Positions 32,921 to 43,802 of a DNA stretch of 46,672 nucleotides are shown piece after piece. How positions within the stretch are numbered: position 1 is the stretch's first letter; each line of letters opens with the position of its first letter. The position numbers were made by a program, and so were the translations under genes. The stretch is from Hymenobacter profundi (lineage in GTDB: Bacteria; Bacteroidota; Bacteroidia; Cytophagales; Hymenobacteraceae). The stretch covers positions 1-46,672 of the forward strand of contig NZ_JAHWGL010000029.1 of assembly GCF_019334315.1 (NCBI RefSeq), in the 5' to 3' direction. The notes below the pieces were generated by a model, which was given only the letters and a program-made list of their open reading frames with translations, was not told where the DNA came from and searched no databases.

Positions 32921-34408
32921 ATGGAACAAAGCATTAATCCCGGTTACGGAAAGGTGGCGGATGCGCCCCTCGAGCACGACAACAACCAAGTATCTACCAG
33001 CACCATCTGGCAGGTAATTACGGCCTCCTCGGTAGGGACGGTTATTGAGTGGTACGACTTCTACATTTTTGGCTCGCTGGCGGCCATTATCGGGCCGGTG
33101 CTGTTTGGGCACGCGGGCAAGATTGAGGATACGCTGCTGGGCGCTCTGGCCGTGTTTGGGGCAGGCTTCGTGGTGCGACCATTTGGGGCCATGTTCTTCG
33201 GCCGGCTGGGCGACATGATCGGGCGCAAGTACACCTTCTTGGTCACGCTGCTGATTATGGGCGGGGCTACCTTCGTTACCGGCCTCATCCCCAGCTACGA
33301 TACCATTGGCGTAGCGGCTCCTGTGGTAGTTGTGATTCTGCGCTTGTTGCAGGGCCTGGCCCTGGGCGGAGAGTACGGCGGCGCTACCACCTACGTGGCC
33401 GAATACGCCCCCGACAAAAAGCGCGGCTACTACACCAGCTTCATCCAGATTACGGCCACTGGTGGCCTGATCCTGAGTATTTCGGTGCTCCTGATTACCC
33501 GCAAGATTGTAGGTGAAGACGCCTTTAAAGAATGGGGCTGGCGCATTCCGTTCCTGCTCTCAGGCTTCCTGGTCATTGCTTCGTACTACATCCGGCGCAA
33601 GCTGCATGAGTCTCCGCTGTTTGCTAAGGCCAAGGCTACTGGTACCACCAGCAAAAGCCCCCTGCGCGACTCCTTCATGAACCCCGTAAACCGCCGTTTA
33701 GTACTCATTGCGCTGTTTGGCGTGACCATGGGCCAGGGCGTGATTTTCTACACCAGCCAGTTTCAGGTGTTCACTTTCATGAACGCTACCCTCAAGCTGG
33801 ATATCGTCGATTCGAGCATCATCATGGTGGTATCCATGCTGCTGGCCACGCCGCTTTTCGTGTATTTTGGGTCACTCTCGGACCGCATCGGGCGCAAGCG
33901 CATCATCATGACGGGTATGATTTGCGGTGCCCTGTTCACCGCCCCGCTGTTCTACGGTGTGAAGGCCTTTGCCGGACCGCTCACCGAAATTACGCCTGCT
34001 ACCGTGGATGCTGCTGGTAAGGCCGTGCCCGCCGTGATGAAAGCCCTGACGCCCAACATCCCCGCCATGACAGCCCTGATTTTCTGCCTGGTGCTGTTCG
34101 TGACGATGGTGTACGGACCCATTGCCGCCTACCTTGTGGAGCTGTTCCCCACCAAGGTGCGCTACACGTCCTTGTCGGTGCCCTACCACATTGGCAACGG
34201 TATCTTCGGCGGCTTTGTGCCGCTAGTGGCTACCTCCATTGGCGTGTGGGCCGCTACGCAACCCGAGGGCACGTTTGCCAAAGAGCACAGCAGTTTGCTG
34301 GGCCTGATCTATCCCATTACGGTGGCGCTGATTTGCTTTGTGGTGGGTATGATCTACATGAAAGACATACGCAACGTGCGTCTGATGGACGAGCGAGTGG
34401 CTGAGTAA
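32921..34408 (+). CDS. MFS transporter, metabolite:H+ symporter (MHS) family
   Basis: 495 residues of the major facilitator superfamily, with about 12 membrane helices. The MHS features are clear: GTVIEWYDFYIFGSLAA near the N-terminus, RLGDMIGRKYTF (helix 2-3 loop), RLLQGLALGGEYGGA and GSLSDRIGRKRIIM. Relatives (ShiA, ProP, KgtP, citrate permeases) take up shikimate, proline/betaine, 2-oxoglutarate or other carboxylates with protons. The substrate here is not defined, but the porin and acs context suggests a carboxylate. A good terminator follows at 34439-34475. Confidence 0.9.
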   Translation: MEQSINPGYGKVADAPLEHDNNQVSTSTIWQVITASSVGTVIEWYDFYIFGSLAAIIGPVLFGHAGKIEDTLLGALAVFGAGFVVRPFGAMFFGRLGDMIGRKYTFLVTLLIMGGATFVTGLIPSYDTIGVAAPVVVVILRLLQGLALGGEYGGATTYVAEYAPDKKRGYYTSFIQITATGGLILSISVLLITRKIVGEDAFKEWGWRIPFLLSGFLVIASYYIRRKLHESPLFAKAKATGTTSKSPLRDSFMNPVNRRLVLIALFGVTMGQGVIFYTSQFQVFTFMNATLKLDIVDSSIIMVVSMLLATPLFVYFGSLSDRIGRKRIIMTGMICGALFTAPLFYGVKAFAGPLTEITPATVDAAGKAVPAVMKALTPNIPAMTALIFCLVLFVTMVYGPIAAYLVELFPTKVRYTSLSVPYHIGNGIFGGFVPLVATSIGVWAATQPEGTFAKEHSSLLGLIYPITVALICFVVGMIYMKDIRNVRLMDERVAE

Positions 34409-34438
34409 CAGAAGGACTAAGTGAAGTTGGTCTGGTAC

Positions 34439-34475
34439 AAAAAGTCCGTCGGGCCGCTGGGTCGGCGGACTTTTT
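34439..34475 (+). terminator. terminator of the MHS transporter gene
   Basis: AAAAAGTCCG (34439-34448) pairs with CGGACTTTTT (34466-34475) around a GC-rich 17-nt inner region, followed by a T-run. It begins about 30 nt after the transporter stop. Confidence 0.75.
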
Positions 34476-34541
34476 TGCGAGGCCAATAGGTAGAGATACA
34501 ACATCTTGTGTCTCTACTCTCTAAACCGATTTTACCTATTC

Positions 34542-34754
34542 ATGCCCGAATCAACTGAAGCAGCGGAGCAGCGACGAGGGCAGCGCCTGCTGTTTGTGAG
34601 CGGCTTGTTTGCCGTGCTGCTCAACTTTCCCCTGCTAGCCGTCTTCGACCACGAGGGTAGGGTAGGGGGTATCCCGGTGCTCTACCTCTACCTGCTGTTG
34701 CTCTGGCTTAGCATCGTGCTACTCACGGGCTGGCTTGTTAGAAAGGTGGAGTAG
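34542..34754 (+). CDS. small two-helix membrane protein upstream of the symporter-kinase
   Basis: A 70-residue protein from the ATG at 34542 (MPESTEAAEQRRGQRLL). Two hydrophobic helices (RLLFVSGLFAVLLNFPLLAV and IPVLYLYLLLLWLSIVLLTG) are linked by FDHEGRVGGIP. Position and topology resemble CbrX, the small protein that precedes CbrA in pseudomonads. I infer analogy, not proven homology. It ends 94 nt before the symporter-kinase start, with a shortened repeat between. Confidence 0.65.
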   Translation: MPESTEAAEQRRGQRLLFVSGLFAVLLNFPLLAVFDHEGRVGGIPVLYLYLLLLWLSIVLLTGWLVRKVE

Positions 34755-34769
34755 TGACTGTGAACCATC

Positions 34770-34797
34770 TGTCATTCTGAGCTTGCGAAGGATGACA
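34770..34797. repeat. remnant of the GTCATCCTGAGC palindrome
   Basis: TGTCATTCTGAGCTTGCGAA runs straight into GGATGACA, so the whole middle of the palindrome seems deleted. It lies before the symporter-kinase start codon. Confidence 0.55.
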
Positions 34798-34848
34798 AAT
34801 GAGCTCTGTTCACCACTCCATCACTCATAAACTCACAACCTCATCTCC

Positions 34849-37596
34849 TTGTCCAAACTCCTGCTCATTGGCTTTTCCTTTGGCTACCTGGCGTTGCTGT
34901 TCGGGGTGGCCTACGCAGCTGAGCGACGCTCGGCGGCGCGGCGGAGCTTGGTGAGCAACCCGTACGTGTATGCCCTGAGCATGGCTGTGTACTGCACCGC
35001 TTGGACGTACTACGGCTCGGTGGGGAGGGCCGCGCATTTCGGGCTGGAGTTTGTGGGTATCTACCTGGGACCTACCCTCTTGGCGCCCGCGTGGTGGCTG
35101 GTGCTACGCAAGATTATCCGCATCTGTCGCACTCAGCGCCTCACCTCCATTGCCGACTTCATCTCGGCGCGCTATGGCAAGAGTGCTGCCCTTGGGGCGC
35201 TGGCTACGGCGGTGTGCGTGCTGGGTGTGATTCCGTATATCTCTTTGCAGATTAAGGCAATAGCCACATCGTTTGAGGTGATGGCCGGTGGGGCCGATCT
35301 GGGCGGGCTAGACGATAACACGGCTTTAATTACCACTGGCGTATTGGCTTTCTTCACCATCATCTTCGGGGTGCGCTCGGTGGAGGCTACCGAGCGCCAC
35401 GAGGGCATGGTGCTGGCCGTGGCCCTGGAAAGTCTAGTAAAGCTAGTGGCCTTTTTGGCGGCTGGCCTGCTGGTTACATACAGCCTGTTCGATGGTTTTG
35501 CCGATGTGTTCGACCAGGCCGCGGCTGTGCCGGGGCTGCAAAAGCTCTTCACGCTGCACACCACTGGCATTGGTGGGGCGCAGTGGCTCACGCTACTGCT
35601 GCTGGGCATGGCGGCCGTGCTGCTGCTGCCGCGGCAGTTTCAGGTATCGGTGGTAGAGAACGTGAACGAGGACCACCTGCGCAAAGCCATGTGGCTGTTT
35701 CCGCTTTACCTCATCGTTATTAATTTGTTCGTGCTACCCATCGCCTTTGGCGGCGTGCTGCGCTACGGCACACAACTGGATGCCGACACCTTCGTGCTGG
35801 CCCTACCCTTGGGCGCCGAGCACCGCTGGCTGGCGCTGCTGGTGTACCTGGGCGGGCTGTCGGCGGCCAGCAGCATGATTATCGTGGAAACCATTGCCCT
35901 GAGCGTGATGATGAGCAATCACCTGCTGATGCCGCTGCTGGTGCGCGTGCCGGCCGCCAGGGGCGAGTCGGCGCGGTGGTTTGCTTATTTGGGGCAAGTA
36001 GCCCTGCAAAGCCGCCGGCTGGCAGTGGTGCTGGTGCTGCTGCTGGCCTATGGCTACTACGCCACGGTAGGGCATCTGCTGTCGTTGGTGAATATCGGGC
36101 TGGTGTCGTTTGCGGCGGTGGCGCAGTTTGTGCCGGTGGTGCTGGGTGGGTTGTACTGGAAAGGCGGCACCAGCCAAGGCGCCACGGCGGGCATTCTGGC
36201 GGGCTTTGCAGTGTGGTTTTTTACGCTGGTGATGCCTACTATGATTGCGCCCGGTTTGCTGTCAGCCTCCATCATGGATGATGGCCTTTTTGGGGTAGGG
36301 GCCCTGCGACCATTCGCACTGTTTGGTCTTACAGACTTAGATTATCTATCGCACGGCTTGTTCTGGAGCTGGTTTTTCAACGTGGGGCTGTACGTGGGCG
36401 TATCGGTGCTGGGGCGCGTGCCTACGGGATTGGAGTTACGTCAGGCTGAGGAGTTCGTGGATGCCTTCCGGCCACGCCCGGCCACTAGCGCCGAGTGGCG
36501 CGGCGCAGCCCCGGTGCTGTCGGTGCGGGCGTTGCTGCGCGGTTTTCTGGGGAAGAAGCGCACCGCGCAGGCGTTGCAGGCCTTCGCCACGCGCTTCCCC
36601 GACGCCCTACCCCCCGAGCCCATTGCCCCCGCCGACGCCGACCCGCGCCTCTTGGCATATGCCGAAAAGCTGCTGGCCGGTAGCATTGGGCCGGCCTCGG
36701 CGCGCCTGCTGTTGTCTTCGGCCATTGGGGTAGAGGAGCTGCGGTTTGATAATGTGGTAGGGATTCTGCGCGAAAGCCAACAGCTGTTGGCTGCCAACCG
36801 CCAGCTGCGCCGCCAGTCGCAGGAGTTGCAGCGTCTCACCACCGATTTGCAAGCGGCCTACGAGCAGCTGCAAGCCCTGGACGAGCGCAAGGACGAGTTT
36901 CTCTATACCGTGACGCACGAGTTGCGCACTCCACTCACCAGCATTCGGGCACTGTCGGAAATCCTGTCGGACAACCCCGATTTAGACGAGGAGGAACGCT
37001 TGCGTTTCCTGCACACCATCACCAAGGAATCGGAGCGGCTGAGCCGGCTGATTACGTTGGTACTCGATCTAGAAAAGTACGAGTCGGGCAAGGCTACCCT
37101 GCTTACGACCCCCGTAGGGGTAGGCGAACTGATAACCGAAGCCGCGGCCGCGGTAGAGCAGCTGGCGCAGGCCCGCCGCATTCAGCTCACCGTAGCCGTA
37201 GCGCCCGATTTGCCCGCCCTACCCGCCGACCGTGACCGGCTGATGCAAGTGCTCGTCAACCTACTATCTAACGCCGTGAAAGCCTGCCCGGCAGATGGCT
37301 CCGGCCGCATCTGGGTAGGGGCCGAAGCCATCGGCGGACAATTGCACGTGCGCGTCACCGACAACGGGAAGGGCATCGACCCAGCCTACCATCACCTGAT
37401 TTTTGACAAGTTTTACCAGGCTCAGCACCAGACCATGCGCAAGCCCGAGGGCTCGGGGCTGGGCCTGGCCATCACCCGCAACATTGTGGAGCTGCACCAA
37501 GGGCGCATTTGGGTGGAAAGTGCGCCGGAGCAGGGCGCCAGCTTTTCCCTAACTCTGCCGCTGCACCCGCAACGACAGCCGCAGCCCACTGAATAA
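34849..37596 (+). CDS. sodium:solute symporter-histidine kinase fusion with STAC domain (CbrA/CrbS-like)
   Basis: 915 residues. Residues about 1-540 form a 13-helix SSS-type transporter (e.g. YALSMAVYCTAWTYYGSVG, IADFISARYGKSAALG). A STAC-like linker follows at about 560-640 (RLLAYAEKLLAGSIGPASA). A coiled segment joins to the kinase, with phospho-acceptor His690 in TVTHELRTPL and an ATPase end DNGKGID and GSGLGLAITRNIVEL. The arrangement is that of CbrA/CrbS, which sense or transport a solute and signal to a partner. The first codon is TTG at 34849. An internal start is possible. The partner regulator follows directly, and acs is next, so acetate is a reasonable ligand guess. Confidence 0.9.
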   Translation: MSKLLLIGFSFGYLALLFGVAYAAERRSAARRSLVSNPYVYALSMAVYCTAWTYYGSVGRAAHFGLEFVGIYLGPTLLAPAWWLVLRKIIRICRTQRLTSIADFISARYGKSAALGALATAVCVLGVIPYISLQIKAIATSFEVMAGGADLGGLDDNTALITTGVLAFFTIIFGVRSVEATERHEGMVLAVALESLVKLVAFLAAGLLVTYSLFDGFADVFDQAAAVPGLQKLFTLHTTGIGGAQWLTLLLLGMAAVLLLPRQFQVSVVENVNEDHLRKAMWLFPLYLIVINLFVLPIAFGGVLRYGTQLDADTFVLALPLGAEHRWLALLVYLGGLSAASSMIIVETIALSVMMSNHLLMPLLVRVPAARGESARWFAYLGQVALQSRRLAVVLVLLLAYGYYATVGHLLSLVNIGLVSFAAVAQFVPVVLGGLYWKGGTSQGATAGILAGFAVWFFTLVMPTMIAPGLLSASIMDDGLFGVGALRPFALFGLTDLDYLSHGLFWSWFFNVGLYVGVSVLGRVPTGLELRQAEEFVDAFRPRPATSAEWRGAAPVLSVRALLRGFLGKKRTAQALQAFATRFPDALPPEPIAPADADPRLLAYAEKLLAGSIGPASARLLLSSAIGVEELRFDNVVGILRESQQLLAANRQLRRQSQELQRLTTDLQAAYEQLQALDERKDEFLYTVTHELRTPLTSIRALSEILSDNPDLDEEERLRFLHTITKESERLSRLITLVLDLEKYESGKATLLTTPVGVGELITEAAAAVEQLAQARRIQLTVAVAPDLPALPADRDRLMQVLVNLLSNAVKACPADGSGRIWVGAEAIGGQLHVRVTDNGKGIDPAYHHLIFDKFYQAQHQTMRKPEGSGLGLAITRNIVELHQGRIWVESAPEQGASFSLTLPLHPQRQPQPTE

Positions 37597-37633
37597 GTCC
37601 TAGTACCCGCCGCCCTCGAAAACCATTTTGGCT

Positions 37634-38005
37634 ATGAAAGAAGCCCACATTTTACTCGTTGATGATGAACCGAACATCGTGATGTCCTTGGAATTCCTGA
37701 TGCGCAAGAACGGCTACCAGGTCAGCATTGCCCGCAATGGCATGGAAGCCCTGGAGGCCGTAGACCGCACCCCCTTCGACCTGATTTTGCTGGACGTGAT
37801 GATGCCCGACGTAGATGGCTACCAAGTATGCCAACACGTGAAAAACCATCCGCGCCATCACGAAACCAAGGTCATTCTCCTGTCGGCCAAGAGTCGGGAG
37901 GCCGATGTGCAGAAGGGTTACGCTGCCGGCGCTGACCTCTACGTGCCCAAGCCCTTCAGCACCCGCCAGCTCATGGAACAGGTGCGGGGGCTGCTGGCTG
38001 CGTAG
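37634..38005 (+). CDS. single-domain response regulator
   Basis: A 123-residue CheY-like receiver with no output domain. Acidic pair D10-D11, phospho-acceptor D54 (LLDVMMPD) and the conserved Lys in LYVPKPFS are present. I start at the ATG at 37634. A TTG two codons earlier exists. It follows the symporter-kinase stop by 37 nt and is surely its partner. CrbR of Vibrio is a LuxR-type DNA-binding regulator, so this version differs. The receiver must act by protein contact or pass the phosphate on. Confidence 0.92.
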   Translation: MKEAHILLVDDEPNIVMSLEFLMRKNGYQVSIARNGMEALEAVDRTPFDLILLDVMMPDVDGYQVCQHVKNHPRHHETKVILLSAKSREADVQKGYAAGADLYVPKPFSTRQLMEQVRGLLAA

Positions 38006-38062
38006 GCTCTGCTCCCGTGTTTTGCGTAGTTTACGCTACACCCGCGCTGGTTTTTCAAGTAA

Positions 38063-38099
38063 AGACTGTCATGCTTCGGCAAGCTCAGCATGACAGTCT
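38063..38099. repeat. shortened palindrome, GTCATGC...GCATGAC type
   Basis: 13-nt perfect arms (38063-38075 and 38087-38099), 11-nt loop TCGGCAAGCTC. The inner word resembles the GAGCTTGC core of the larger repeats. It is between the response regulator and acs and could act as a terminator. TTCTAATTCTTAATT follows at 38127. Confidence 0.55.
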
Positions 38100-38149
38100 A
38101 GAACCGCCCCACTCCCGATTCATACTTTCTAATTCTTAATTCCTTCCCC

Positions 38150-40066
<1,917 letters not shown>

Positions 40067-40104
40067 CCGAATAGGTTGATCGGTATCATACTGATACCGG
40101 TAGC

Positions 40105-40167
40105 CTTTACGCAAAACGCCCCATCAAACAGTGAGTTTCACTGTTTGATGGGGCGTTTTGCGTAAAG
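40105..40167. terminator. 30-bp perfect hairpin after acs
   Basis: Arms 40105-40134 and 40138-40167 pair perfectly around a 3-nt gap. A second, smaller palindrome (CGGTATCA/TGATACCG, 40081-40099) precedes it. The arms lie between acs (ends 40066) and the convergent hypothetical gene (ends 40173), so it may serve both. Confidence 0.8.
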
Positions 40168-40172
40168 ACTCT

Positions 40173-40697
40173 CTACTTCCCGCGATACCCGCGAACGTGC
40201 TTAGACTTCTTTTTGTCTTTGCCGGAATTGAGAAACACAACAGTACCAACCGTAATGGCAGCAATGGTGGCCATTTTGGTCACGAAAGCCGTGCGGTTGT
40301 ACTTCCATTCCATCGGGTAGCCCTTCTCGGCGAAGATATTGGGAACGTGCCCGTGGGCCAGGTCTTTCAACACGCCTTCCACTACGTCCACACGGTCGGC
40401 AAAAATCAGCGGGAGCCAGTGCTTGTACTGGTTCTCACTGTATTTGAAAGCGAAACGCCGAATGACGCCACTCAGGCCTTTTGGGGGCAGGGTAGCACCA
40501 AATACCGCCGTTACGTCGGGCCGCTCAATGGAGTGCAGCACTTCTACATCTATCGGCTGTTGGGGCGGACGATCGTAAAATATATCCCGCGGCGGAGCAT
40601 CCTCGCGGTGCTGCATGGGGTAGGTGGGGTCGTTTTCTGGGTCTGCATCTACACCCCAGCCGTTGATCTGCTTGTAATCTATTTTCTTGGTTTGCAT
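40173..40697 (-). CDS. hypothetical protein with C-terminal membrane helix
   Basis: A 174-residue protein I do not recognise. The N-terminal part is charged and Pro-rich (YDRPPQQPIDVEVLHSIER). The middle is more structured (FGATLPPKGLSGVIRRFAFKYSENQYKHWLPLIFADRVDVV). Residues about 140-158 (MATIAAITVGTVVFLNSG) form one helix, followed by a Lys/Arg/Gly tail KKKSKHVRGYRGK. This suggests a tail-anchored inner membrane protein. It starts 12 nt after the Zn-alcohol dehydrogenase gene's stop in the same direction, so the two are an operon, and it may be that enzyme's partner. Confidence 0.7.
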   Translation of the reverse strand: MQTKKIDYKQINGWGVDADPENDPTYPMQHREDAPPRDIFYDRPPQQPIDVEVLHSIERPDVTAVFGATLPPKGLSGVIRRFAFKYSENQYKHWLPLIFADRVDVVEGVLKDLAHGHVPNIFAEKGYPMEWKYNRTAFVTKMATIAAITVGTVVFLNSGKDKKKSKHVRGYRGK

Positions 40698-40709
40698 GGC
40701 GAGTGAGGG

Positions 40710-41864
40710 TTATCTGGTAACAGTTGGGGGCAACAGAATCGGCTTGATGCAGTTGTCCAGCTTGGCGGAAAACAGGCGGTAGCCGTCGGCTACTTCCTCC
40801 ATCGGCATCCGATGCGTGATGAGCGCCTTCGGGTTGAGACGGCCGCTCTGTACGTGGTCGATAAGGCGCGGGAGTAGGCGCTTCACCGAGGTTTGGTTGC
40901 CCCGAATGGTCAGGCCCTTGTTCATGGCATTGCCAATGGGCACCAGGTTATCGGTAGGACCATACACACCCACGATGGATACCACGCCACCTTTTTTCAC
41001 CGCATTAATGGCCCAGTGCAGCGCCGTAGCCGAACCTGCCTGCAACAGCGTTTTGCGGCCCGTGATGGTTTGCAGGGCGTTGCCAGCAGCCTCAGCGCCT
41101 ACGGCATCAATTACGCAGTCGGCGCCCAGCCAATCCGTTTGTTTCTTGATGAACAACACCGGGTCGCCGATTTCTTCGAAGTTGTAGGCCTCGCAGGGCG
41201 CGTAGTTGCGCACAAATTCCAGACGATAGTCTTCCTTATCGAGTACGATAACGCGGCCGGCTCCAAACAACCAGGCGCACCGGGCCGCCATGATGCCTAC
41301 CGGACCAGCACCGAATACTAAAACTGTGTCGCCCTTTTGGATGCCCGCCATTTCGGCGGCTTGGTAGCCAGTTGGTACCACATCCGTGAGCAGCACGGCA
41401 TCGTCTAGGTCCATGCCGGGCGGAATGACGGTAGGGCCTACGTTGGCGTAGGGCACCCGTGCATACTCCGCCTGACCACCATCGAAGCCGCCAGCGGTGT
41501 GCGAGTAGCCAAAAATGCCGCCCACGGCTGTAGCCATGGCATTGGCCTGGTGGCAGTTGCCGAACATACCCTGCTTACAGAAGTAGCAGCGGCCGCACGA
41601 CACGTTGAAAGGAACAATAACGTTGTCGCCTACCTTCACATTGGTAACGTCGGGGCCGATTTCAACTACTTCGCCCACAAACTCGTGGCCGAAAGTAGAG
41701 CCCACGCGGGTGTCGGGTACATTGCCATTATAGAGGTGCAAATCAGAACCGCAGATGCAGGAGCGGGTAACGCGCACAATAGCATCTTCCGGATGTTTGA
41801 TTTCGGGCATTGGTTTCTGAACGGCTCGGACCCTCTTGGGGCCGCGATATTCCATGGCGAGCAT
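40710..41864 (-). CDS. zinc-dependent alcohol dehydrogenase
   Basis: 384 residues of the medium-chain dehydrogenase family. Catalytic zinc ligands C38 (CICGSDLH), H60 and E61 (GHEF) and structural zinc C90, C93, C96, C104 are in place. The Rossmann motif is GAGPVGIM, with an acidic residue in VLDKED that favours NAD. The pattern resembles Bacteroidota members named alcohol or glutathione-dependent formaldehyde dehydrogenase. The alcohol is not known. I start at MLAMEYRG (ATG 41862-41864), since the upstream frame adds a hydrophobic leader. It is first in a two-gene transcript with the hypothetical protein. Confidence 0.9.
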   Translation of the reverse strand: MLAMEYRGPKRVRAVQKPMPEIKHPEDAIVRVTRSCICGSDLHLYNGNVPDTRVGSTFGHEFVGEVVEIGPDVTNVKVGDNVIVPFNVSCGRCYFCKQGMFGNCHQANAMATAVGGIFGYSHTAGGFDGGQAEYARVPYANVGPTVIPPGMDLDDAVLLTDVVPTGYQAAEMAGIQKGDTVLVFGAGPVGIMAARCAWLFGAGRVIVLDKEDYRLEFVRNYAPCEAYNFEEIGDPVLFIKKQTDWLGADCVIDAVGAEAAGNALQTITGRKTLLQAGSATALHWAINAVKKGGVVSIVGVYGPTDNLVPIGNAMNKGLTIRGNQTSVKRLLPRLIDHVQSGRLNPKALITHRMPMEEVADGYRLFSAKLDNCIKPILLPPTVTR

Positions 41865-42143
41865 AGGCGTTGGTTTTGGGGTAGAAAGGGTAGGAATAGC
41901 TAGAAGCAGTGTTATAACTGCACGTAGCCTGTGGGCAAGCACAAGGGGCCGCTGTTCTTAGTACCAGCGGGTGCACCCGTAGGGTTGTAAAACTGCGGTT
42001 AATCACGGGATAAATAGGTGTTAATACGGATGGACCAGTGCATACCCGCATGAAACAAGCAGCAACCCCGGCAACACGATTAGCCTCTTCTGCCTTGATA
42101 TTATAAAGCCGATGCCCGGAATGATAGTTGATGCATCAGCACA

Positions 42144-43355
42144 TCAATTCACTACGCCCGTTACCTCCCCAAATCCCAGGCGCACGCCCTCCTGCTCGCA
42201 GTAGCCGCAGAGCCGCACGTTGTCGTCGGTTTCCAGAAAGATACGCATGGTGGTATCGTTGAGAACTAGGGGCTGCGTACCGTTGGCGGTGAGGTCGTAC
42301 AGGCTGCCATCGGCCACGGTGCCGCTGGTGTATAGGTCGCCTGCTTGCAAAGGAGTGCCACTGCTGGTGAGGTAGGCAAGCTGCTGGCCGATGCTCCAGT
42401 ACAGGCTGCGCGTGGTGGGAGTGGCAACCACTGTTTCGGGGCCGTCGGCGGGTTGCAAGGCTACTTCCAACTGCACGGCTACATGGTGCTGGCCATTCTG
42501 GCGCAAATGCGGCTCTGGCTCCGGCAGTTGCGGCGCCCCAGCTACCCGGAAAGGCTCCAAAGCGTCCAGCAGCACCACCCAAGGCGAGAGCGTGCTGCCA
42601 AAGCTACGGTCCAGCAGAGGGGCCGGCGCCGAGCCTCGGCATAAATCGTGGGCATACCAGCCCAGTACTAACGTCAGACCAAACAACGTTTCCTCCGCTT
42701 GCTCTACGGATAGAGTTGTGCCCAGGTCGGTAGCTTGTCCGCCTACAAAACCCAGCTGGACCTCAAAGTCGAGGCGCTGCACGGGGCCGCGCAGGGTGTC
42801 TTCGGCATCGAGCAGGTAGGTGCGCGTGGGTCGCCGCATGCGCGTGCCCGAAGCCACCAGGCTGCCTGCCGGTGCATAGCTGCCCGTAGGGGTAGGGCTG
42901 GTTTCATCGGTAGGGGTAGGTGTGTTGGAAGCCAGGCGGCTCGCGAAACGTACAAACTGCCGCGGCTTCACGGGGCACAACAGCTGCACGTCGGTTTGGC
43001 GCACCAGGCAGTCGCGCATCACCTCGGGGCTTTGCAGCACGGTATTGTCGTGGCGCAGCAGCTCGCTCACCCGTTCGCGCACGGCCCGCCAAGCGGGGCG
43101 ACCTAGCCGGATAAACGCATTCAGCGACCGACGCCGAAATACCTTTGGCTGTTGGCCCTGCAAGTCCAAGTCATCAAAGAAGCCCCACTGGCTCACGGCG
43201 TATAGATCGAGCACATAGCCGCCAATGGCCACGCCCACGCGGGCACCCCGCTCGTCGGTCGCGAAAATACCAAAGGGGAGGTTTTGAATCGGGAAGTCGC
43301 TGGTCGGCGGAATGTCAATCCAAGAGCGTAGGGTAGGGTCGTTTGCAGAAGCCAT
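42144..43355 (-). CDS. fumarylacetoacetase-fold protein without metal ligands
   Basis: 403 residues with the full fumarylacetoacetase layout. The N-terminal domain (LPFGIFATDERGARVGVAIG) resembles the human enzyme, and the late SFGSTLSPWVVLLDALEPF matches its SFGTTVSPWVV. The residues that bind Ca/Mg and drive catalysis are changed. By alignment with mouse FAH, D126 is R136, E201 is Q200, D233 is G232 and R237 is H236. Only E199 is kept (E198), and K253 is Arg. It is very likely not a working hydrolase. It may be a structural or ligand-binding relative, or have a new activity. It stands alone on the minus strand. Confidence 0.85.
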   Translation of the reverse strand: MASANDPTLRSWIDIPPTSDFPIQNLPFGIFATDERGARVGVAIGGYVLDLYAVSQWGFFDDLDLQGQQPKVFRRRSLNAFIRLGRPAWRAVRERVSELLRHDNTVLQSPEVMRDCLVRQTDVQLLCPVKPRQFVRFASRLASNTPTPTDETSPTPTGSYAPAGSLVASGTRMRRPTRTYLLDAEDTLRGPVQRLDFEVQLGFVGGQATDLGTTLSVEQAEETLFGLTLVLGWYAHDLCRGSAPAPLLDRSFGSTLSPWVVLLDALEPFRVAGAPQLPEPEPHLRQNGQHHVAVQLEVALQPADGPETVVATPTTRSLYWSIGQQLAYLTSSGTPLQAGDLYTSGTVADGSLYDLTANGTQPLVLNDTTMRIFLETDDNVRLCGYCEQEGVRLGFGEVTGVVN

Positions 43356-43802
43356 GCAGGAGAAAGAAAAGTCAGGAGTAGAAAAGCCAAGCTAGCGGCT
43401 CAGATTGTACGGATAAGTGCTGTTAGGCGCCGAGCTTAGTGGGATTTTGGTGTTATAGAAATTAATAGCAAAGAGTCATCTTGACTTTCCTGCTGGCCTT
43501 GCGGACGCACGTTTCTACTATGCGCCGATTCTCTCACGCACGCCGGTCAGGCAGCCTTGTCTGCTCGACGGGTTGTTGTTTCGCCTAGTTGGGAGAATTG
43601 CCGTTTGTAGAGAAGTGCTGGGTAGTGCCTCCCCACGGCTGCTAGTAGCTGTCGAGTAATCATTTAAAAAATGGTCATCTTAAGCCTGCGAAGTACCTCC
43701 TTATGTTGGAATGAGTCGTTGGTATGTCAGTTGTTCAACATAGTATAAGGTCCTTCGCAAGCTCAGGATGACATGGTGAGCCGGGCGTTTGGATAAGCGA
43801 GC
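43356..43802. other. divergent intergenic region before the patatin gene
   Basis: 447 nt, no gene. It holds a decayed copy of the GTCATCCTGAGC palindrome at 43674-43772, and around 43490-43560 imperfect mirrored words (CTGCTGGCC...GGTCAGGCAGC) that may be another decayed repeat. No clean promoter box for either flanking gene was seen. Confidence 0.5.
43674..43772. repeat. decayed GTCATCCTGAGC inverted repeat
   Basis: The right arm (43735-43772) is nearly consensus (AAGGTCCTTCGCAAGCTCAG followed by GATGAC). The left arm (43674-43710, GTCATCTTAAGCCTGCGAAG...) has several mismatches. It is an older or one-sided mutated copy. Confidence 0.7.
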
